Below, one piece after another: positions 23,439 through 35,280 of a stretch of DNA of 64,000 nt. The position numbers and the translations under genes were made by a program. The DNA is from Eublepharis macularius. Lineage: Eukaryota; Chordata; Lepidosauria; Squamata; Eublepharidae. The notes under the pieces are model-generated. The model did no database searches. It was not told the DNA's origin and saw only the letters and a program-made list of their open reading frames with translations. The DNA is taken from positions 160,958,676-161,022,675 of the forward strand of contig NC_072792.1 in the NCBI RefSeq assembly GCF_028583425.1, written 5' to 3'. How positions within the stretch are numbered: position 1 is the stretch's first letter; every line of letters begins with the position of its first letter.

Positions 23439-26400
23439 TTATTCACAACAGAAAAACTTTACATCATTGAGTTCAGTACGATCCAGCGCAGCAACCCCCT
23501 TGGGGTACTCCACCTTTGTCTGAAGCCCACACATTTCACCCTTTTTGCAGGAGTCACTCCATGCACCATATGTACCCCATTGTGGTCCACTTCCTTCCAG
23601 AATGACTCCATTTACACATTTAAACTTGATGTTGTTGGCTGCTGTATCATCACCAATTCCTTGGGGTGGTGACACTCGGAGTGAGAATGAAGCCAGATAG
23701 CCAAGCCGGCAGATTTGTTTTTCAGACCAGGTACCAAACCTTTCAGAACAAGAAAAGACTTAATTTAGGGGCGGTTCACACAGTCCATCTAGTTCTTTTC
23801 TAGTTCTTTTCATAGGAGACATCTGGGAAGTGTGTCCAATATGTACATGTTGAGGATATGATCGCATAAGGGATGTATGTCTGCCACATGCAGCATTTGT
23901 CTCTATGCTGCAAAAAAATTTCATCTGCTCATTTCTAGAAATCAGGTTTTGGTTAAAGGCACAGGAAAAAAAAGCTGGGGAGAAATGTGGCTGCTGTATT
24001 CTTGCTCAGCGTTGGTTCTTACCTCCCAAAAATGCCTGTCCAAAAGCCTACTAGTTTCGCAAGATAATTTCTGCATCTCCTTGGCTTTCTTGTTTGCTGT
24101 CTGCCCCCAAATTACTCTCCTCTACATTATCCAAGTACATATTTACATAATCCTCTTCCTTCACAGGCATGCCTATCTTCTGCTTTCTACTTTTTGTGTT
24201 AGACTTCCTTGCTGATGTGTAAGTAGAAGAGAAAAGCCCAACCCCTAATACTGCTCTTCTTTTTCCTGCACACCACAAATGCCATCACCTTTGTAGATCC
24301 CACTTAGGGATGCTGCAAGCATTGCATTGCACATGTTTGACAGTCGAGCATACCATGTTTGGACATGTTGATTATATATGGTCTGTTCAGTTCATGCCAA
24401 ACATCTTGCCAAACAAGTTTGTTTTGATTTTTTTTTTCAAAATTAAGCATCTGCTGAAACATTGCCAATCAGACATATTGGCATTTGGCAGCCATAACCT
24501 AAGGACTACTTAGTCCAAAATCAAAGAGTACAGTCTTTTCAATCACATCATTGATTTATGATTGAATAACATTATTTGGGACTTAATTAACTATTTTCAG
24601 CTGCATGCAACTGGGTCAGCCATGCAACTGAGAACAGCTGGAGAGATTTTTGAGCGCTTTTGAAAAATTGGTAAGTGCTATTGCACTACTGGAAATTATA
24701 TTAACTTTCTATTGCCATGGTCTCTAAAGTTCCAGTTTTCATGAAAAACCAAGTTCCCAGACCTTTCTGTTTCAAAGTTATAAGAGGGGAGGTACAACCA
24801 CAATGGAAGGGGCTAGAGACATTATTTTTAATGGATGATAGGAGTTCAGAGATCATTGTGACAGATAATTAGAATGTCAATTAAAAAGAAATCCCCAAAA
24901 GGCTTCCAGTGGCAGGGCTTGGATAATGGTGGCCCTGACTGCAGCAAAAGTATATTCCCTATCCTGTACTGTTAGGAAGGAATATAGTGAAGCAGCCTGT
25001 TGAACAGGCATGAATGGGTTAATGAACAGTAAAGCTTATCATTGAAAAACTAGCTCCCTGTTTGTGACCTGTTAACAGGACATGAGCCAAAGTGGTAGGT
25101 ATCCAAACATCTCCAAGTTTACTCCATGCATAAATATTAGTAACAAATATTAACTTTTGAAAGGACAACACTTTTCCAGGATTCCATCTGCCTTGCTCCC
25201 GGTAGTGTATTACATAGAAACTGAACAATATGGAAAAGAGTTCCTATTAACAAATAGTGATTCTGACTGACAAACTCAACCAAACTCAGCATTAAACCAG
25301 TCCCATTTTTGCAAGCATCCCTGTGAAAACTCTCAAAAGTGCACATTTACAATTAAGATTGTAAAGTACATACAAGCAACAGTCAGTTGACGTTCCCTTC
25401 CCAAGACACAGAATCTTAATTTAATAGCATAATAATAATAATAACTTTCAATTTATATACTGCCCTTCAGGACAACTCAACTCCCACTCAGAGCGGTTTA
25501 CAAAATATGCTTTTATTATCCCCACAACAAAACCCTGTGAGGTGGGTGGGGCTGAGAGAGCTCTGAAAGACTGTGACTGACCCAAGGTCACCCAGCTGGC
25601 TTCAAGTGGAGGAGCGGGGAATTAAACCTGGTTCTCCAGATTAGAGTCCCGCTGCTCTTAACCACTACACCAAATTGGCTGAGTGATAACCTGACATGGG
25701 AGGTACTACAAATCAAGGTATAGGTTCTAAATCAGACTTTTCTTGACTATAAATCAGACATCCCATGACGGTTGATGGGAAATGTAGTGTTTTTAGCATA
25801 TAGCTAAATACCATACTAAATCGGTAATTGCTATTTATTGCATTGCAAATCCTCCATTCAGTGCTAAATTGATTCAGACCTCAAACCTTCCTACAATTTA
25901 GAACAGTTTGATCAGCAAAACTTGAACATGTGTCAGTATCTGAAGCTACCATCTGGTTGTGTATGTGACGATGATGTGATGATGATGAAGAGGCCAGTTA
26001 TGCAGATGCAAGGACACTGAATTCTATGTCCATAGGCTTTCCTTCCAGTGATCAGGAACATTTAAAAAGCAGGATCTCCAGCATGCCATCTAGACACGTA
26101 TTCTTGCTCTACACATTGGCACAATCCTCACACACTTGTGATCATGAGTAGGCCAGGGATACAGCCATTGCACCCATGCCCACGGCCACTCTATGCATGC
26201 TGACTGAATGTACAGACAGAGCGTGTGAGATGGAATGCTCTTTAAAGAAGGCTTCCTAAGTGCAGCACTCAGAGAGCTGGAAGGGAACAATTGCCTGGAA
26301 TGAGAGCTTGATTGACAGACTGCTCCCTCCTCTCTCTGATTGGCCAGTCAGAACCAGGCTTCAGTATGACGGTTGCTGACAAGATTTTGAGGGAGTGTGT

Positions 26401-29400
26401 GTGGGAGTCTGACAGGGAAGATCAGACAGGTTCTCCTCTGGCATGAGGGAAAAGAAATCTTTTGCCCTGACTGTAACATCCTTATCTTGAGGAGGAATTC
26501 TAGGTAGGAATTCCAAGTATAAAAGCCAGCATAAGCTGAATCCTGTTTACAAAGCCATAATAGAACTGGAGATGAGTGGCAAGTGTGAGTGGGTAGTAAG
26601 TGGATACTCCCATTCAAACCAAGTGAAGATGGGTTAATTCTTCTTAGGAGAAGAAGATTAATTCCTACCAGTGTCTAAAGGAGGTTTGGCTCTGAGGAGT
26701 GCCCCATGTCTGTTGAAAAGGGAAAATAGTTTTGAACAAATGTCAGGAAACTTGAATGGTAAAAGGGAACTCTATGAAGGAACATTGTTGCTGTAACCAA
26801 AGTGTTAAACAAAACATCTCTTACCGTCAAGGATTAAGAACATAGAAACAAAGCCTCAAGAAAACTATTTTCCCTATGACTTAAAGAGTATTCTGTTCTA
26901 CCTCCAAATTTTATCTCAGTTCTTTCATTCCCTGATTGCCCTTATTCCATCCCTCCTTGTTTAATAAAGTTGTTTATTTTGAATGTTATACAGTCTCTAG
27001 TGCCTTATCAAACAAAGAGGAAGAGGGCTCCTGCTTTTCCCTCTATCTGGGCTGGGGTAAAAATCCAAAATTATAACTGCTTATCAGGGTGGGACACAAA
27101 GTAAACTTTAAAATCATGAATAGAGACATTACTTTGGGCTACTCAGCCAAAGCAGACAAACTTGGATTTGGGCAGGAAAATCTGACTCAGAGTTGGGGAG
27201 TGAAGGCGGAACTGTTATAGTGGGTTTAGAGGGCTCTGGTCCAGTCTGCGAATTGAGCCTAAACAGTTACTACAAGCATGGTAAATCATGTGTCCCTATG
27301 TTTAATGAAACCCTCAGCCATAGGTCTGGGAATAGAGATTAAGACAGAAGAAAAAAACAAAAACTGAAGCAGAGAGGGACTATGGGGCTAGCAGCAAGTT
27401 ACCTTAGAAGCAGGTACTTTGCCCATTAACCTCACCCAGGTGAAGGTGAGAGAGATGGCCCCCACAATGGTGGCCCACAATCCTTAGCATGGCCTGAAGT
27501 GAGTCTGTCATGTCTGAGCCCCATCCATGCCAATTTTAATGATCCTTTGGTGCTAAACCAATGTATCCTGTTGTAACTCAATATCATTTTACCAGTGTCA
27601 TAACTATTTCTTTCACAGGCTTTCACAGGTGTTTATCTGATGGACTGTAACAGCTTCCAGAGTTTCTGACCTTGTACTCCCTCTCAGACTTTGCTATGTC
27701 TTGCTTCCTAGTGACTCAACTTGATATTACAAATATGTGAAACGTTCTCACACAAGAAAGGCGGCAAAATCTTGTTTATGATCAGGAGGAGGGGAAAGAG
27801 CAGACTTGAATGTTAAAAGAGAAGTCTCTTTCACATGATGTCATTCCTATTAACTTTTACTCTTGCTGCTTAGATGCTTACCTTGCTTCTGAGTAGTCCT
27901 ATGGACATATATATGGAAATGATCTGATTTCTGAATAAAAACCATTTAACCAAGAACCTGTGTCTTGCTGCAATGGTCCAGGGATCTATCTGCCATATCC
28001 TGTCATCCATAGCCTGACAGAGTCCACATGGTGAGTAATTAACTATTAATGAACAAACCCTGATTTACAAGTCAGAGACTGTTAGCAAGGAAGCCAGGAA
28101 ATGGCTGCCGATGGTGTGGCACATACAAATGGCAGGGAAGCTGCTCTTAAAAGGCTCAGGAAAAGGACCAGTGGAAAAGGTGGCAACTTCTTTGGTAGCA
28201 AACATCTGAAATTGTTCTGCCACTTCAGGACAAAACTCAATGAGAAGTCAGAGATTGATTCTTCAAGTTTCCTTTAACAGCACCTCAACTGTGACCTATG
28301 TTGGATGCATACCGGGGAAATGCCACATATTGCCCTTCAGTGGGGGTGCAGCAGTCAGGACTAAGAGGATGGCCACAGTCAAGACAGCTGCGCCCCCAGT
28401 GAAGAGCAATATGGTACATGAAGCAGTGTTAAACTCCATCCTTACATGGCACTGACATTTTTACGATGTAAATTCTCCCCCTGAACATCCAAATAGGAAA
28501 CATGATTATATAGAAATAGCCCCCTATTTAGGAGAACTGTGGCAGTTTGAAAATTACTGAAATATAACAAAAGAAGAGAGAAGTGACTATACCGGGGGGG
28601 AGAGTTGAAAAATATCTAAGCAATTATTTTATTTGACTATTAGGGATAGAAACTGATTAATCTCATTGCTGGCAGATAATGGTATAATGGAGAAACTGTA
28701 TAATCAAAAAGAATGAATACAAGAAAGTAGGGGAAAATATATAGTAATATACAGAATATGGGTCAAATTGATTGACTTATGCTTAAAGTATAAAACAAAG
28801 AGTAATATATGGAGTATGGGTTAAATTGATTGACCTATATTGAAGGCATGCAATGTTTATAATGTACTTAAAGTTATGTATAATGAGGAATAAATTGTTT
28901 GTTCAATATAGAGGAGATCAGAATGAGTAAGATAGAGTACAGGTTACCAAAATGATTATTGAAGAATATATGCCAGAAATGTATTATCTAGTTGTTAAGT
29001 TAAATGGAAAGGGAAATGAGACAGCATTGTGATATAATAGGTAAGCTTAGAAGAGAGTGAAAGTATACGTTTAATAGGTAAAATAAGTTTGAAATGAGTA
29101 GGGGAAAATAGATAAGGGGTTGGAAAACTGTTGGAAGTCAACAAAAGGGGGGGGGAAGGGAGGGGGTTAGAATTGGAATTTTTTAAAGGAAATTGATTGT
29201 AATGGACATTAAAATATTCCTAATCCAATAAAAAACTTTAAAAAAAAAGAAATAGCCCCCTGAAAGACCTTGAAAGAACTGAAATGCCTTATCATGGATC
29301 TCTATCTTGGTTGCTAGCTGGAAGTACATGGAAGTTGGGAGCATTTGGTGGACAAAGACTGGGGAAAGTATGGGATGTGATGCCATAATGTCACTTTCAG

Positions 29401-32400
29401 GTGAATATCTGAAAGGGAAGTCAGACCGACAGTAACACTCTAGGAATCCCCCAAATCACTATGGTAAAAACCATATGTGACAGACAGGAAAAAGTTCCGC
29501 CCTCCCTGGTCAGAACAGACCAATCAGATTCAAAAGGCAAATGGAATGCTGAAGTGAAGGGGGGGGGGCATTTAATCATAGGGCAGTTTAACTGTCAACA
29601 ACTAAAAAAAACCCAGACAGTTGGAGTTTGGAGGGCTTTGAATAGAAGGCTTTCTGGGATAAACAGTGCCATTAGGGACTGAAATGATTGGTTCAGACAG
29701 ACAGACAGACAGGGGTTTGGATGCTCTTCCCAGTGAAAGTGCCAAGCCATCTAGTTATTGTTGTTACATTAAAAGCTGCTGAAATAATAAACATTGTAAG
29801 GAATCATAAGTATAACCACCTCTCAGCTCTAGGACTGTGTCAGTTAACAGGCTGAAATGGGAAGGAATGACAAGTCATGCTTACCATCTAAATAAACTTG
29901 TTTCTTTTGTTCTATAAGACTCCCATGTTATCCATAACCCAGATTTCCCCACTACACTCTCTGCCAGACCCAAAGGAAAGGGGTCCAGATTTATATAATG
30001 TGCTTTGGGGCACGGGATTATAGAATCTTGTTTGTGTGTAAATATAAATACACTCAGTAAAATAAGTCTACTTCACCTTGAACACATAAAGCGGTCCGTG
30101 AACTTGGTATTATATAAATACAGAGAAAGCTGTGGGTGGTGATGTGGGGCACAACTCTCCAGCCCAAGGGTCTTGTTAGTGGGGAAAAAGAAGTACAAAA
30201 TGTCATAGAAGGAGAAGAGTCTGGATTAGGGGTTACTGCACCATAGAGATTTGGGGAATTCCTTGAGCACTCCTGATGCTGTGACATAACTCCTGAGAAC
30301 TCACCTGGAAGTTATGAAGGCAACGTTTTCCCCATTTTTTTTCCTGCTGCTTCATTAAGTTGGGGTGGGGGCTGGAGCACAGCTATCCAGTAACCCCATG
30401 CTTGTGTGGGGAACAGTAGTAGTATGAGAAAAAGAGCATAAGATAGCATATGGGAGGGGAGAATATACTAATACTGTAGCGTAGTGGTTAAGTGGTTGGA
30501 CATTGAGCCAGCACTCTGCTGGTTCAACTTCCACTTCTGCCATGAACTCTGCAGGTGGCCTGAGATAAGCCACTCTTCTCAATCCCAGCTTCACAGCTGT
30601 ATTGTGGGGATAGCGATAACATTGACTTTGTTCACTGCTCTGAGTGTTGCACTAATCTGTCCCGGAGGGCAGTATGTAAGCACACTGCGGTCATCGTCGT
30701 CGTCGTCATCGTCATCATCATTGTCATAATACTGGGAGTAACAATTTACTTAAAAGGAAGAGGACAAAGTACTCACCGGCCCACTGAAGATGTGATAAAT
30801 GCGCCATCTGAACAATATAGGCGAATGCCATTTATACCAGTATCATCAATTAGTTTTCCATGCTTCTTTGGCAACTGGGAAATGCCACAATGTAGACCAG
30901 AAACAGAGAGAAGAACTGATTAGCTATGGAAGTGAAATGCACCCTCCATATCCACAAGCAGTATACGTCAAAGAATCAGATGCTGGGGGGAAGCGAGGAG
31001 GGCTTTTCTTTCACACATCTCTCCCGAGTGTGATCAACTGCTGTTCAAAATGGGATTTGCCTGGGCTAGATGGATTGTGTAGTCTGATGCAACTGGACAG
31101 TTCTTATGTGGATTACAGATCCAGTTGCTGTGAGGAATCGAATTTCATTTGGAGAAACTTAAATTAAATCAATAAATCTAATTTTCAACCCAGCCAAACC
31201 TAAAAATACTTAAACCTGGAGGCTGGAGCCATGGTCAAGACAAATCCTTTTACAAACCTGAAAAATGCCCCAGGTTTGCACAAAATTTTGAAATTTTCCT
31301 TTTTTAAAAAGGAAAAAATACATAGGGGGCAAGTTAAAACACCAAAAATGTTAAAAGGCATGTAAAAGAAAGTTGGGGCGTGAAGTTGTTGCATGACCTC
31401 TCAAAGCCCCATGTGAGGCAAGATAGACAGCACCAGCCTTCCGAAGCAAGGCAAGGGAGGGAGATGGTGATTGTCCTTTCCGAACACTGTGTGAGGCAAA
31501 GGATGCAGCACCCAGTTTGGCCCACACAAAGTTAGGGAGGCTGTGGGGCTTGGCTTAGCCCATATGAGACGATGGAGGCAACAGTGCCCTTTCACTGCAG
31601 CCCTGCACAAGGCGAGGCAAGGGAGCTAGCACACAGCTTGGCCCACGCGAGCCCTGCGTGAGGTGAAAGAGGTGGCTCCCAGCCTGTATCAGCCCCATGG
31701 GAAACAAGGGAAGGAACGCTCATCCTGACTGAAGCAAGGAAAGTGACAACCAGCCAATTTGGGGGGGCAGGCTGCCTTTTCCTTCCTTCTTGCCTCCGTC
31801 TCACTTGGCAGAGGTGCAGTGGAGCAGGCAGGATGCCTCTCCCTCTCTCCCTGCTTCCTTCGGGGCAGCTGGGCCAGAGTGGGCTGGTGGAGGGGCTCTT
31901 TTCCAGGGTTTTCCACTCCAAGTCAGCCTCTGCTCACAGACTTGTTCAGTAGATAACATGGAGGAGAGGATAATGATGTCAACTGCTTTAGGTCCCCATT
32001 GTGGAGAAATATGGGTTGTAAATGAAATAAATTATGTATTAATACTAACTTTAGCTTAATCAACAGAAAACCATACCATCCCTCACTGTTACATAGATAT
32101 TAAATGAGAGCAATTAGATGAGCCCAAGAAAGTACTAAGAACTAAGCACAGGCAAGGAGCCCATTCTAGAAAAAAGCCCTAAAGTTCAACTTCACATATT
32201 TATAGGTTTTCAACATCACCACCTAACAAAAGTTTAATGTCCCACTTGAGAAGGGCACATTCTGGCTGTTTCCACACACTGTTAAAGAGACGGGCCACTT
32301 ACTGAACGCTGGCGGTTTTTTTCACAAATTCCAGACAACTCCGATTTCAAAGCGGAAGCGGGCAATTTGGCTTCCGCTTGTTCAGTGTCTTTTCTGAGAG

Positions 32401-33132
32401 CGGGATTTCCCACTCTTTCCTGTGCCTGCTAAAAGACACTGAACAAATGGAAGCCAAACTGCTTGTGAAAAAAAACCGCCAGCATTCAGTAAATGGCCCG
32501 TCTCTTTAACAGCGTGTGGAAACGGCCATTCTTGGCTAGCTAATTATCTTACAACTTCAAACACCATACAAAGTTTTCTATATGAATACCTTTTATACCT
32601 CTTGTAATACACCCATTCTGGAATCATAACTTGTGAAATTAGATATTCCAGCCATTCTCAGATGCTTTCTGCACCTGGGCCTCAATACATAGTATCTACT
32701 AATACATGTTTGATGGCTCTTCTAATCTACATAAGTCTATACAATTGTGTTACTCCGCTGTTTCATGCCCCTCTCCAAGGTGGCTCTATTCTTCTCCTCT
32801 AGACTCCCTTTGTGGCAAGTCTTGCTGTGGGTCCAGGCTAGCTCTATTCCTTTCTGCAGAGACATCTTCTATGATCCTATTGGGCAAATCCAGCAGCAGT
32901 CCCCCAATGTTTCTGGCTATGTCCATGAGAAGAGAAAGTAGGGTGGAGAGATTACCTTTAGTGCAAACCCTTCAACGTAGCCTTTGGGACAAAATTGCTT
33001 TTCCCCCCATTCTCCCCATTTTCCTCCATTAGTCACTTCAAGAGTCTTGGTGACCTTTCGGTCTGTCGCTTCCACTTCCCACAAACAGCAAGAGAAGAGC
33101 AGGGAGAGTACAGTAGTAAAGGTAAGATGCAT
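23439..33132 (-). CDS. VMO1: Vitelline membrane outer layer protein 1, copy B
   Basis: The minus-strand exons are exon 1 at 33132-32956 (177 nt), exon 2 at 30874-30777 (98 nt) and exon 3 at 23739-23439 (301 nt), giving 191 aa. All borders are GT-AG with phases 0 and 2. The signal peptide [14 protein letters not shown] is followed by [65 protein letters not shown] and [11 protein letters not shown], ending at TAA. All eight cysteines are present. The stop overlaps an AATAAA, so cleavage could be very close to the coding end. It is closest to copy A (exon 2 begins [13 protein letters not shown] against [13 protein letters not shown]). Exon 1 has two extra codons relative to A. Intron 2 is about 7 kb because of several transposon insertions. 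Confidence 0.93.
25430..25685 (-). mobile_element. tRNA-derived SINE (Sauria type)
   Basis: On the plus strand the element reads as its reverse: an ATA-repeat tail, TTTATATACTGCCCTTCAGG, TGTGAGGTGGGTGGGGCTGA, ACCCAAGGTCACCCAGCTGG and CTCTTAACCACTACACC. It lies in a segment (about 24,880-26,050) with no counterpart in unit A. A close relative is at 51,094-51,355. Confidence 0.85.
26229..27219 (+). mobile_element. Solo LTR, third member of the family
   Basis: It begins TGTGAGATGGAATGC, close to the TGTGATGGAATGC end of the 686-7901 LTR. It carries CTCTGATTGGCCAGTCAG, a TATAAAAGCC box near 26,518 and an AATAAAG signal near 26,964. It breaks sequence that is continuous in unit A at about 13,300, so it inserted after the A/B split. 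The right edge is approximate. Confidence 0.7.
27506..28019 (+). mobile_element. Solo LTR of a second family, with 5-bp target duplication
   Basis: The 514-bp element starts TGTCATGTCTGAG and ends AGCCTGACA, so the ends are inverted TGTCA...TGACA. GAGTC flanks it at 27501-27505 and 28020-28024. It contains a TATATATGG stretch and AATAAAAACC near 27,937, in promoter-to-polyA order. Unit A has no counterpart. No internal genes are seen. Confidence 0.8.
28526..29247 (+). mobile_element. 5'-truncated L1 3' end
   Basis: It begins with the last codons of ORF2 ([13 protein letters not shown], stop at about 28,558), then an L1 3'UTR with the characteristic G-run, and ends in AATAAAAAACTTT plus an A-run. 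The target duplication AGAAATAGCCCCCT lies at 28512-28525 and 29248-29261. Unit A keeps the empty site at about 13,845, so the insertion is younger than the duplication. Confidence 0.92.
30477..30728 (+). mobile_element. tRNA-derived SINE ending in a CGT/CAT microsatellite
   Basis: The head is GTAGTGGTTAAGTGGTTGG, the middle is GAACTCTGCAGGTGGCC and the tail is GGGCAGTATGTAAGCACACTG, followed by (TCG/TCA)n at about 30,690-30,726. A short duplication AATACTG flanks it. It sits 50 bp from the exon 2 donor of copy B. Unit A is empty at about 15,042. Confidence 0.8.
31950..32035 (+). mobile_element. SINE tail in intron 1 of copy B
   Basis: This is the counterpart of 17,985-18,085 (GAGAGGATAATGATGTCAACTGC), so the block predates the A/B duplication. 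The preceding 31,190-31,950 is the same repeat-rich block as 17,290-17,985. Confidence 0.6.
32264..32527. mobile_element. 264-bp MITE, unit B only
   Basis: The ends are GGCTGTTTCCACAC and GTGTGGAAACGGCC, inverted repeats with one mismatch. The inversion runs deeper: GTTAAAGAGACGGGCC matches GGCCCGTCTCTTTAAC near the other end, and CTTCCGCTTGTTCAGTGTC is also mirrored. ATTCT flanks both sides (32259-32263 and 32528-32532). Unit A has the single ATTCT at about 18,320. No ORF is present. The superfamily is uncertain. Confidence 0.82.
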
Positions 33133-33191
33133 ATTGAATTTTCCAGTCAGCAGAGAGTTTGGTAGATGGCAACAGCCCCAGAGACCAGGAA

Positions 33192-33227
33192 CCTTATTTT
33201 ATGGGTTTAGGTGGCATGCCCCATTAA
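33192..33227 (-). promoter_or_regulatory. Core promoter of VMO1 copy B
   Basis: The minus strand reads ATTAATGGGGCATGCC (33212-33227) and then CATAAAATAAGG (33192-33203), about 60 bp upstream of the ATG, identical in these blocks to copy A. The box is a TATA variant. The role is inferred from conservation. Confidence 0.6.
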
Positions 33228-33599
33228 TTTGAGGGCAAGCACTCATGGCACATTCACTACCATATCAATGTGCTCTTCCACTGATGGGAACTTCACCAAA
33301 CTAAGTAGTCCATTCTTTTCACACAGTTAAGTTTTCATATTGTTTGCACTGGTGGGTTGAAACTCTACCCAGTGACAAATAGCCCAGAGAACAGTGCGAA
33401 TGCCTATTCATCCTTGAGGAAAAGAATCCATCATTCTCCTGTCCTCTAGCACAAATTATAAAAATGGGACTCCCTTTATGATGTTCAAGTCAACATGAAG
33501 GGATTCCACAACCGTGAGCAATGGTCTTTATAAAAGACCAACCAAAATTATCATAAGGTTGGAGCACTATCGCTATAAGGCAAGAATAAGAACTGAGGG

Positions 33600-34640
33600 T
33601 GGAAGGGATTTTTTTCTATTTTTAAAAAAGCTAAGCTAAGAATTTGGAGGGAAAAGAAGTAAGAGCCCCTGCTGCCCCCCGCCATAGAGGCAGTTGAAGC
33701 CAGTTCTGCCGTTCCTTCGCTGGAGGGGCAGGCAAAAAGGAAGAGGAGAGGGCATCGTTGCTTCTCATCTCTTGTTGCTACTGAGCTGGCAGTTCTGCAG
33801 GCCTGGGCCCACGCAGCAGGACCTGCTGCTGTCCCTACCACCTGGACCAGATAGGTGGGTGGCCAGAGGTGAAGCAAGAGGTCTGGTGGTAGCCCTGGTG
33901 GCAGGCATGCTGCTCAGTAAGTGACTGGCCTGGTGGGCGAGTGGGGGGAGATTAGGATTCCCCCCTCCATGAGTCTCAAGGGTTAAACGTACCAATTGAC
34001 AATCAATGAAACCCTAAAAGGCACTTAATTTAAAGCAGACGTTTAAGAATACTAAGTGTAATGGGCCAACTAGTAAGTAGTAACATCGAATATATACTCC
34101 AGAATCAGCATCCCCTCAAAAGGATTCAAGAACGCAGATGGTGCAGGCTACATGTCTCCCCTGCTTTCTAATGCATCCCATTTCACACTTAGCCAGCCAG
34201 ATAGTTCCAGGAGGCCCACCAGTCTTCCTTGATTTTTGTTCCCAGCAATGGAGGTACAGTCCCTAGAAGACTGGAGGTTCCATTCAAAACCCTTACAGAA
34301 GCAAATATTGCCAGACATCCTTGGGCCAGTCATTCTCTGTTAAGTTGTTGTAAGGATAAAACATAACAGGGAAGGACTATATATGCCTTGAAGGAAGAGC
34401 AGAATAAAAGTATGGGGAATAATATGTTAAAGCCAACAATTGTTAAAGATTTTTCCATCCTTTGATTCATCTAATCATACATCTGGCCTGAGAGTGTGGA
34501 TCAAAAAATTCACAGAATGAGGCCACGGACACATGGGGGGGGGGGGGTCAGAAATATAAAAAAAATAATTGGGGGGGATTAAGAACTCTGAATGTAATAG
34601 AAGCATTGAGTGTGACTTTTAAGAAATGAATGCAGGCAAA
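33600..34640. other. Upstream flank of copy B, no gene
   Basis: A GC-rich stretch at 33,660-33,910 carries the 108-aa and 76-aa frames, which look like chance. From about 33,880 it is homologous to positions 1-680 and 7,902-8,320. G-runs lie at 34,537-34,546 and 34,572-34,578. No exon is seen. Confidence 0.55.
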
Positions 34641-34659
34641 CCCTTACAATATTGCACAC

Positions 34660-34800
34660 CACTGCAAATCCTTGTAACGGGAAAGTTTAATTGTGTGCAG
34701 TGAGGCAGCTAATCTGCTTGGTGAAGATCAGACCAGTGCAAGAACACACTGACATGGTAGAGAATGTGAAGATAGGAATGGTGATGTGCATGCATTACAT
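34660..34800 (+). other. Orphan VMO1 promoter-distal flank
   Basis: GCAAATCCTTGTAACGGGAAAGTTTAATTGTGTGCAGTG and TTGGTGAAGATCAGACCAG resemble the upstream regions of copies C (36,230-36,320), D (43,370-43,440) and E (52,168-52,240), in plus orientation. No TATA box or exon 1 follows. It marks the edge of the plus-oriented arm at the inversion junction. Confidence 0.6.
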
Positions 34801-34929
34801 AAGACAGAAAAGGTAGTTTCCATCATACACCAGTAAATGAACTTAAGATTATTACTAAATCATGTTGTTTGTGTTTCCTTCTTGTGTTTAAATTTTTCTT
34901 GTGTTTAAATGTGAGTGCATAATAAGATC

Positions 34930-35137
34930 ATTCCTGACCTGGACATCACAGGCAAGCCCGATCTTGTTAGATCTTGGAAGCTAAGCAGGGTCAGCCTTGG
35001 TTAATAATTGGATAGGAGATCTCCAAGGAAGATCAGGGTCTCATGCAGAGGCAGGCAATGACAAACTATCTCTGTTAGGCTCTTGCCTTTGAAAACCCCA
35101 CCATAAGTCAACTATGACTTGATGGCACTCTCCAACA
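34930..35137 (+). mobile_element. 5S-rRNA-derived SINE, copy 2
   Basis: TCCTGACCTGGACATCACAGG, AGATCTTGGAAGCTAAGCAG and AATTGGATAGGAGATCTCC match the 5S body. It ends GCCACTATGACTT-type sequence followed by AAATTAGAAGTCT, the same target site as copy 1 at 23,072-23,279. The left target duplication is missing. Confidence 0.8.
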
Positions 35138-35280
35138 CCAAATTAGAAGTCTAATTAATTAAATGTATAGAGAGGCTAAAAAACAATTGTGTTAATTGAC
35201 GATATACAATGAATTCATATAGCAGACTGATATGACATATATAGAGAGATGATGAGTAAATATTCATCTTTGTTTATTGG
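35138..35280 (-). other. Orphan VMO1 3' flank
   Basis: AAATTAGAAGTCTAATTAATTAAATG through GTGTTAATTGACGATATACAATGAATTC is homologous to the 3' flank of copy B (23,284-23,400), in the same orientation. Exon 3 should follow at about 35,280, but the sequence changes there and no VMO1 exon is present. Confidence 0.65.

Larger units (their letters stand above)
22750..34640 (-). repeat. VMO1 duplication unit B
   Basis: This is the counterpart of 10,815-22,750. Homology to unit A runs through the 3' flank, exon 3, intron 2, exon 2, intron 1, exon 1 and upstream flank in the same order. It is longer because of unit-specific insertions: the 5S SINE at 23,072, the SINE at 25,430, the LTRs at 26,229 and 27,506, the L1 tail at 28,526, the SINE at 30,477 and the MITE at 32,264. 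The part at 33,880-34,640 is also homologous to positions 1-8,320. Confidence 0.75.

Noticed and set aside
33551..33995. 108-aa and 76-aa frames upstream of copy B
   Set aside because: They lie in a GC-rich flank and show no recognisable protein feature on either strand.
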